From: Rhynchopus sp. YZ270_cl-10 | Lineage: Eukaryota; Euglenozoa; Diplonemea; Diplonemida; Diplonemidae | Assembly: GCA_964035575.1 (NCBI GenBank) | Contig: OZ037930.1 | Span: 496,001 to 560,000 of the forward strand | Length of the DNA stretch: 64,000 nucleotides | Direction of reading: 5' to 3' | In this document: positions 60,916-64,000 of the stretch, one piece after another | Layout of the letters: each line of letters starts with the position of its first letter | Position numbering within the stretch: the stretch's first letter is position 1 | Translations under genes and position numbers: made by a program | Notes under the pieces: generated by a model | Database searches by the model: none | Told to the model about the DNA's origin: nothing | The model's input: only the letters and a program-made list of their open reading frames with translations

Positions 60916-62300
60916 ATAGCTTCAATTTACATCCGGAGGCGAGACGTACATCCAGAGCGGGAAAATGTCGAAAAGGGGGAGCGGGGGTGGTGAAAACCGG
61001 GGGTTAAAAACATACCTCGCACTCGGTCCACTCTCCAGGTACGAGAACATCATTGGACATACAAACCCACCACTGCGTCAGTAAATAGCTATTTCCCTCC
61101 CTCCCGCCAGGTTCGAGGGAGCACTTGAGGGAGGACAAAAAATGCCTATGGTTCGCGCAGGTGGTTTTCTTACGGGAAAAATCTGGGGGGCCGGGGCCGT
61201 GTTGCTGAGAATAACTCGCACTCTGCCCGGTGTGAACAAGCCCACACCAAAGCAATGGCTGTACAAGTCGATTTTTGCAGGGGTGGGCGGGCACCCGGGC
61301 TTTTTCCATTTTTTTGGATCGGAAAAAAATTAGGGTACATTGTAAAAAATGCAGCGGGATTTTTGATGAAGAATAGTGATTTTGTGCATAAAAGGTAAAT
61401 ACGTCCCGAGCCCGGCGCGCGTAGCGCGCCGGAAGTTCTGAGCTTTCGCACGGTGGTGGGTGGGGTGGATCTTTATGATATTCAAAGAGATGCAGAATCT
61501 CTGCGGACACCTCCTCACTGAGGTACCCTCGGGATGGTTCTTGGCATGCAAAAGTGCAGCAAGGGGTTCGTCGACAACTTGTGAGCGGAGACGTGTCTTC
61601 ACCAACTTCAATCACGAAAATGCCCGCTCATCTTCGCAAGACGAAACAGGGGGTCAGAAGGCGAGTCGCACAAACTCGCATTGTCCCGTACTCCTTCTTC
61701 AGTTGCGTCTTCATCTCCTCTCTGCTTGTCCCGGCTTCACCGGATCCACCAGGAGCTTCTCCCCACTCCTTGTCATCTCCGAGGTCGGGTTGCAACGGAA
61801 GGAAATAGTCGGCAGATGGCTCGGGCGAGGAGGCTGGGAGGAAGATGAAAGAGGTGGGCGGCCCTTCGGGCCCCAGCCCACCTCTTCAATTTTTTTATTT
61901 GTACCTTTTTTTTTTTTTTTGAAGAATTCTTCATCGGATTCTTCAGCGCGGAAAAACTGATTATGGCTTAGTACCGCACTCCCGTGTATTTGGTGCACCC
62001 AGATTAAAACACCCGATTTTTGCGTTTTTTTGCATTTTTTCGCCCAGTATTGAGGACATGTGGGGGTGAGGACCACCGAGGGCAATTTTGTGAATTTTTT
62101 TGGGGTCAAAAATTGACTTGTCTTTCGTAAATCCCACGAAAAATCGTGGTGCGCAAAATCGCGTTTTAGACCCCCATAGATGCTCAAAAGTGTCAAATTT
62201 TGCTTTTAACGGCCTCAAATCGTCGAAATTCGCCCTAAAAGGGGGCAAAAAAAAAAATTCGAGAGTCCCTTTCCCTGGGAGGCAATAGCCACCGGCAAAA
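60916..62300. other. Unassigned part of element E2
   Basis: Open frames on both strands at 61004-61960 resemble no family I know and overlap each other, so I call no gene. A strong hairpin (GAGGTGGGC/GCCCACCTC with inner GGCCC/GGGCC) lies at 61851-61884, followed by T-rich sequence. 62160-62270 is related to 54220-54330. Confidence 0.35.
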
Positions 62301-62540
62301 ACACCTGTCATATGACAGGTGGTACCTGTCATTTTGACAGGTACCACCTGTCATTTGACAGGTGCACCTGTCAAAATGACAGGTGCACCTGTCATTTTAC
62401 AGGTACCACCTGTCATATTACTAGTAATATTCAATTATCACCTGTCATATTTTTAACTAGTAACACCACCTGTCATATCACCTGTCATGGCCATAACTAG
62501 TCCGTCGTGATATACCCCTACCCCCCCCCCCCCCCCCTCC

Positions 62541-64000
62541 TCAGGTTTCACTGTCATCAAAGGGGGTGATCATATCTCTGTTGCTTGGGGATTCCTCCAC
62601 ACTGTCGGTGCCTTCGGTGTTCTTTTCACTTACATCGTTGTCGTCATCTACGTTGCCGAAGGCGAATGTCGTTGGCTCCTGCTTTGCACCCCCTGCCCCG
62701 TTATCAGGGTTGAACACCGAGAGCAGCTTCAACCTCCTCCCCTGGAAGGGCTTGAACTCTCTTTCGTCGTCATCACTGTTTACCGTAGCCCGCCTTCCCC
62801 GCTGTCTTCCTGTTATTCCAGGCGCGTTTTGAGATCCATCGCGGGACATAGAGGCGTCTCTAGGACACAAATCCTCTTGACTATCTAACGAAGATTTTTG
62901 TTGATGCATCTCAAGCCATTTTCCGACTCCGTCATCTTGTGAAGGGCGGATTAGGGGGTTGGGAGCTCGGTCGGGGAAGACGAGATGGGGGTTGGAAGGG
63001 GCGTGGCGAGGGGAGGAGGTTGCGATGTGGCGGACCTTCTGTTCCTCCTCTTGAATAAGCTTTTGGATGCGGAACCGGGCAGCATCTCTGATAGAATTTA
63101 ACGCATTTGGGAAGAGCTCTGCTACCTCTTCGAAATCCTGCTTCTCAAGACGAAGCACATTGCAAAACCTCGAGGCCTGAATCGTTGCAGTCCTCCTCAC
63201 ATTATGCAGCAACGCAATCTCCCCAAAAAAATTCCCGGACTTCAACACCAACAACGTCACCCCTTCTTCATCCACCAACTCAAACTCTCCGTGAGTAATA
63301 AAGTACATAGTAGAGCCAGGAGTTCCCTTTACCGTCACAACCTGCCCTGGAGAGACCACTTCTGAACGGAGTTTGAGAGACAATGCGTACACAAATTCAC
63401 CATCATCGGAAACATCTTGAAAAATCGGAACCTTAGCAATAACGTTGTTACAGGTTACCACTTGAGTGAGAATTTGAAGATCTTCTGGTAAATCGTCGAG
63501 CATTGTATCACCATAAGCCAATCCTGAGGTAGCAACGTGTTTGTAATAATTCAAGCACATTGTCCGGAATTCGGTGGGAACCTTGCTGTATTGGAGAAAG
63601 GCGTTTGCTGTGTCCAGCTGTTCTTTGAGTTTTGATTCTTGAGAAGGGGTTTGCAATGCATTTGAGATGGTGGCAAGGAAGTATGCGTAGGCAGCGACTC
63701 CCGTTAACACCATTAAAATTGCGTTTAGGTGCTGCAGATCGCTGATAGGCATTGGCGTACCTCTGGAGAGACCGCTCATCGTTTTGATCGAATAATCATA
63801 GGCCTGCAGGTATTGATCCGAAATCGGCGCTTCAGAGTAGCCAGAATAATTGGAAAGAATCGTAGAGGTTACCAAATCACCTTCGGAGACTGCGACCAAT
63901 TTGAAAAGACAGGAGAGAATGTGGGCTTGCATTAAGAAGAAGAGCAGGGCCTTGGAAATGCGGGCCAACATAGGGTCCAACACCTTAGCAAGAGAGGTGG
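62541..64000 (-). CDS. Cyclic-nucleotide-gated/EAG-type cation channel, C-terminal part (continues past right edge)
   Basis: The frame is open to the window edge; the N-terminus with S1-S4 lies outside. Visible: S5 (ISKALLFFLMQAHILSCLFK), a pore region (YDYSIKTMSGLSRGTPMPIS), S6 (LMVLTGVAAYAYFLATISNA), C-linker, and a cyclic-nucleotide-binding domain (FFGEIALLHNVRRTATIQAS: phosphate-binding cassette with its Arg). The tail is disordered. The pore aligns with CNG channels (TIGETPPPVRD) but has GLSRGTPMPISD, so the filter Glu is replaced and an Arg is nearby. There is no GYG or GFG. It is a plasma- or ciliary-membrane channel gated by cNMP by family; ion selectivity is uncertain. The in-frame first visible codons (TSLAKVLDPMLARI) show that the start is upstream. 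Confidence 0.88.
   Translation of the reverse strand, partial: TSLAKVLDPMLARISKALLFFLMQAHILSCLFKLVAVSEGDLVTSTILSNYSGYSEAPISDQYLQAYDYSIKTMSGLSRGTPMPISDLQHLNAILMVLTGVAAYAYFLATISNALQTPSQESKLKEQLDTANAFLQYSKVPTEFRTMCLNYYKHVATSGLAYGDTMLDDLPEDLQILTQVVTCNNVIAKVPIFQDVSDDGEFVYALSLKLRSEVVSPGQVVTVKGTPGSTMYFITHGEFELVDEEGVTLLVLKSGNFFGEIALLHNVRRTATIQASRFCNVLRLEKQDFEEVAELFPNALNSIRDAARFRIQKLIQEEEQKVRHIATSSPRHAPSNPHLVFPDRAPNPLIRPSQDDGVGKWLEMHQQKSSLDSQEDLCPRDASMSRDGSQNAPGITGRQRGRRATVNSDDDEREFKPFQGRRLKLLSVFNPDNGAGGAKQEPTTFAFGNVDDDNDVSEKNTEGTDSVEESPSNRDMITPFDDSET

Larger units (their letters stand above)
59327..62509. mobile_element. 3.2-kb element (E2) with TGACAGGT-array inverted ends
   Basis: The ends are CACGACGGACTAGTTATG (59327) and the inverse (ending 62509). 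Both run into arrays of TGACAGGT in alternating orientation (59345-59445 and 62305-62485). Inside are an octamer minisatellite, an inverted copy of 53360-54110, an R-family repeat and unassigned sequence. No transposase is recognised. Confidence 0.65.

Noticed and set aside
61846-61925. Bacterial-type intrinsic terminator
   Set aside because: Hairpin plus T run fits by form, but the window is eukaryotic.
61004-61960. Genes on either strand inside element E2
   Set aside because: Overlapping frames on both strands, no recognisable motif, and compositionally mixed; not supported.

Overview
The window looks like nuclear DNA of a unicellular eukaryote. It has GT-AG introns, mitochondrial presequences, long intergenic stretches with homopolymer runs, and many transposable elements. 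Every confident host gene lies on the minus strand. Most have a pyrimidine-rich stretch ending in YAG within 40 nt upstream of the ATG. One-way gene order plus a splice acceptor next to the start codon suggests polycistronic transcription with spliced-leader trans-splicing, as in Euglenozoa. Because cis-introns with a GTRTGT donor are also present, a diplonemid or euglenid relative fits better than a kinetoplastid. This assignment is inference; no rRNA, convincing tRNA or spliced-leader RNA gene was found.

Layout. 1-679: start of an ABCA-type transporter running off the left edge. 680-3799: gene-free repeats. 3800-7965: large Pro/Ser-rich protein with two small introns. 8698-14743: non-LTR retrotransposon (LINE) with two ORFs, and a 153-bp hAT-type MITE just upstream. 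15141-18393: coiled-coil protein, small mitochondrial protein, secreted Cys-rich protein. 18.6-37.7 kb: a duplicated family zone with four ubiquitin-like/LRR genes or pseudogenes, a ubiquitin-like-only fragment, a second nearly identical Cys-rich gene, a 300-nt-periodic ankyrin gene flanked by 485-bp direct repeats, and a two-exon methylcrotonyl-CoA carboxylase alpha gene. 38013-42030: a hAT transposon with terminal inverted repeats. 43231-45892: a two-exon protein with Sfi1-like helical repeats. 46183-49832: an ankyrin gene split by a Tc1/mariner element. 49912-50853: a degenerate mitochondrial-carrier-like protein.

51-62.5 kb holds no gene I can support. It is a nest of foldback elements, long palindromes, unit arrays that reverse strand, and two related G-rich minisatellites. 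62541-64000 is the C-terminal part of a cyclic-nucleotide-gated channel running off the right edge.

The host genes do not form an obvious pathway. The most interesting material is (i) the foldback/minisatellite complex at 51-62.5 kb, (ii) the dispersed short repeats, including LINE 3' tails, all in gene orientation and often in UTRs or introns, and (iii) the expanding ubiquitin-like/LRR family.
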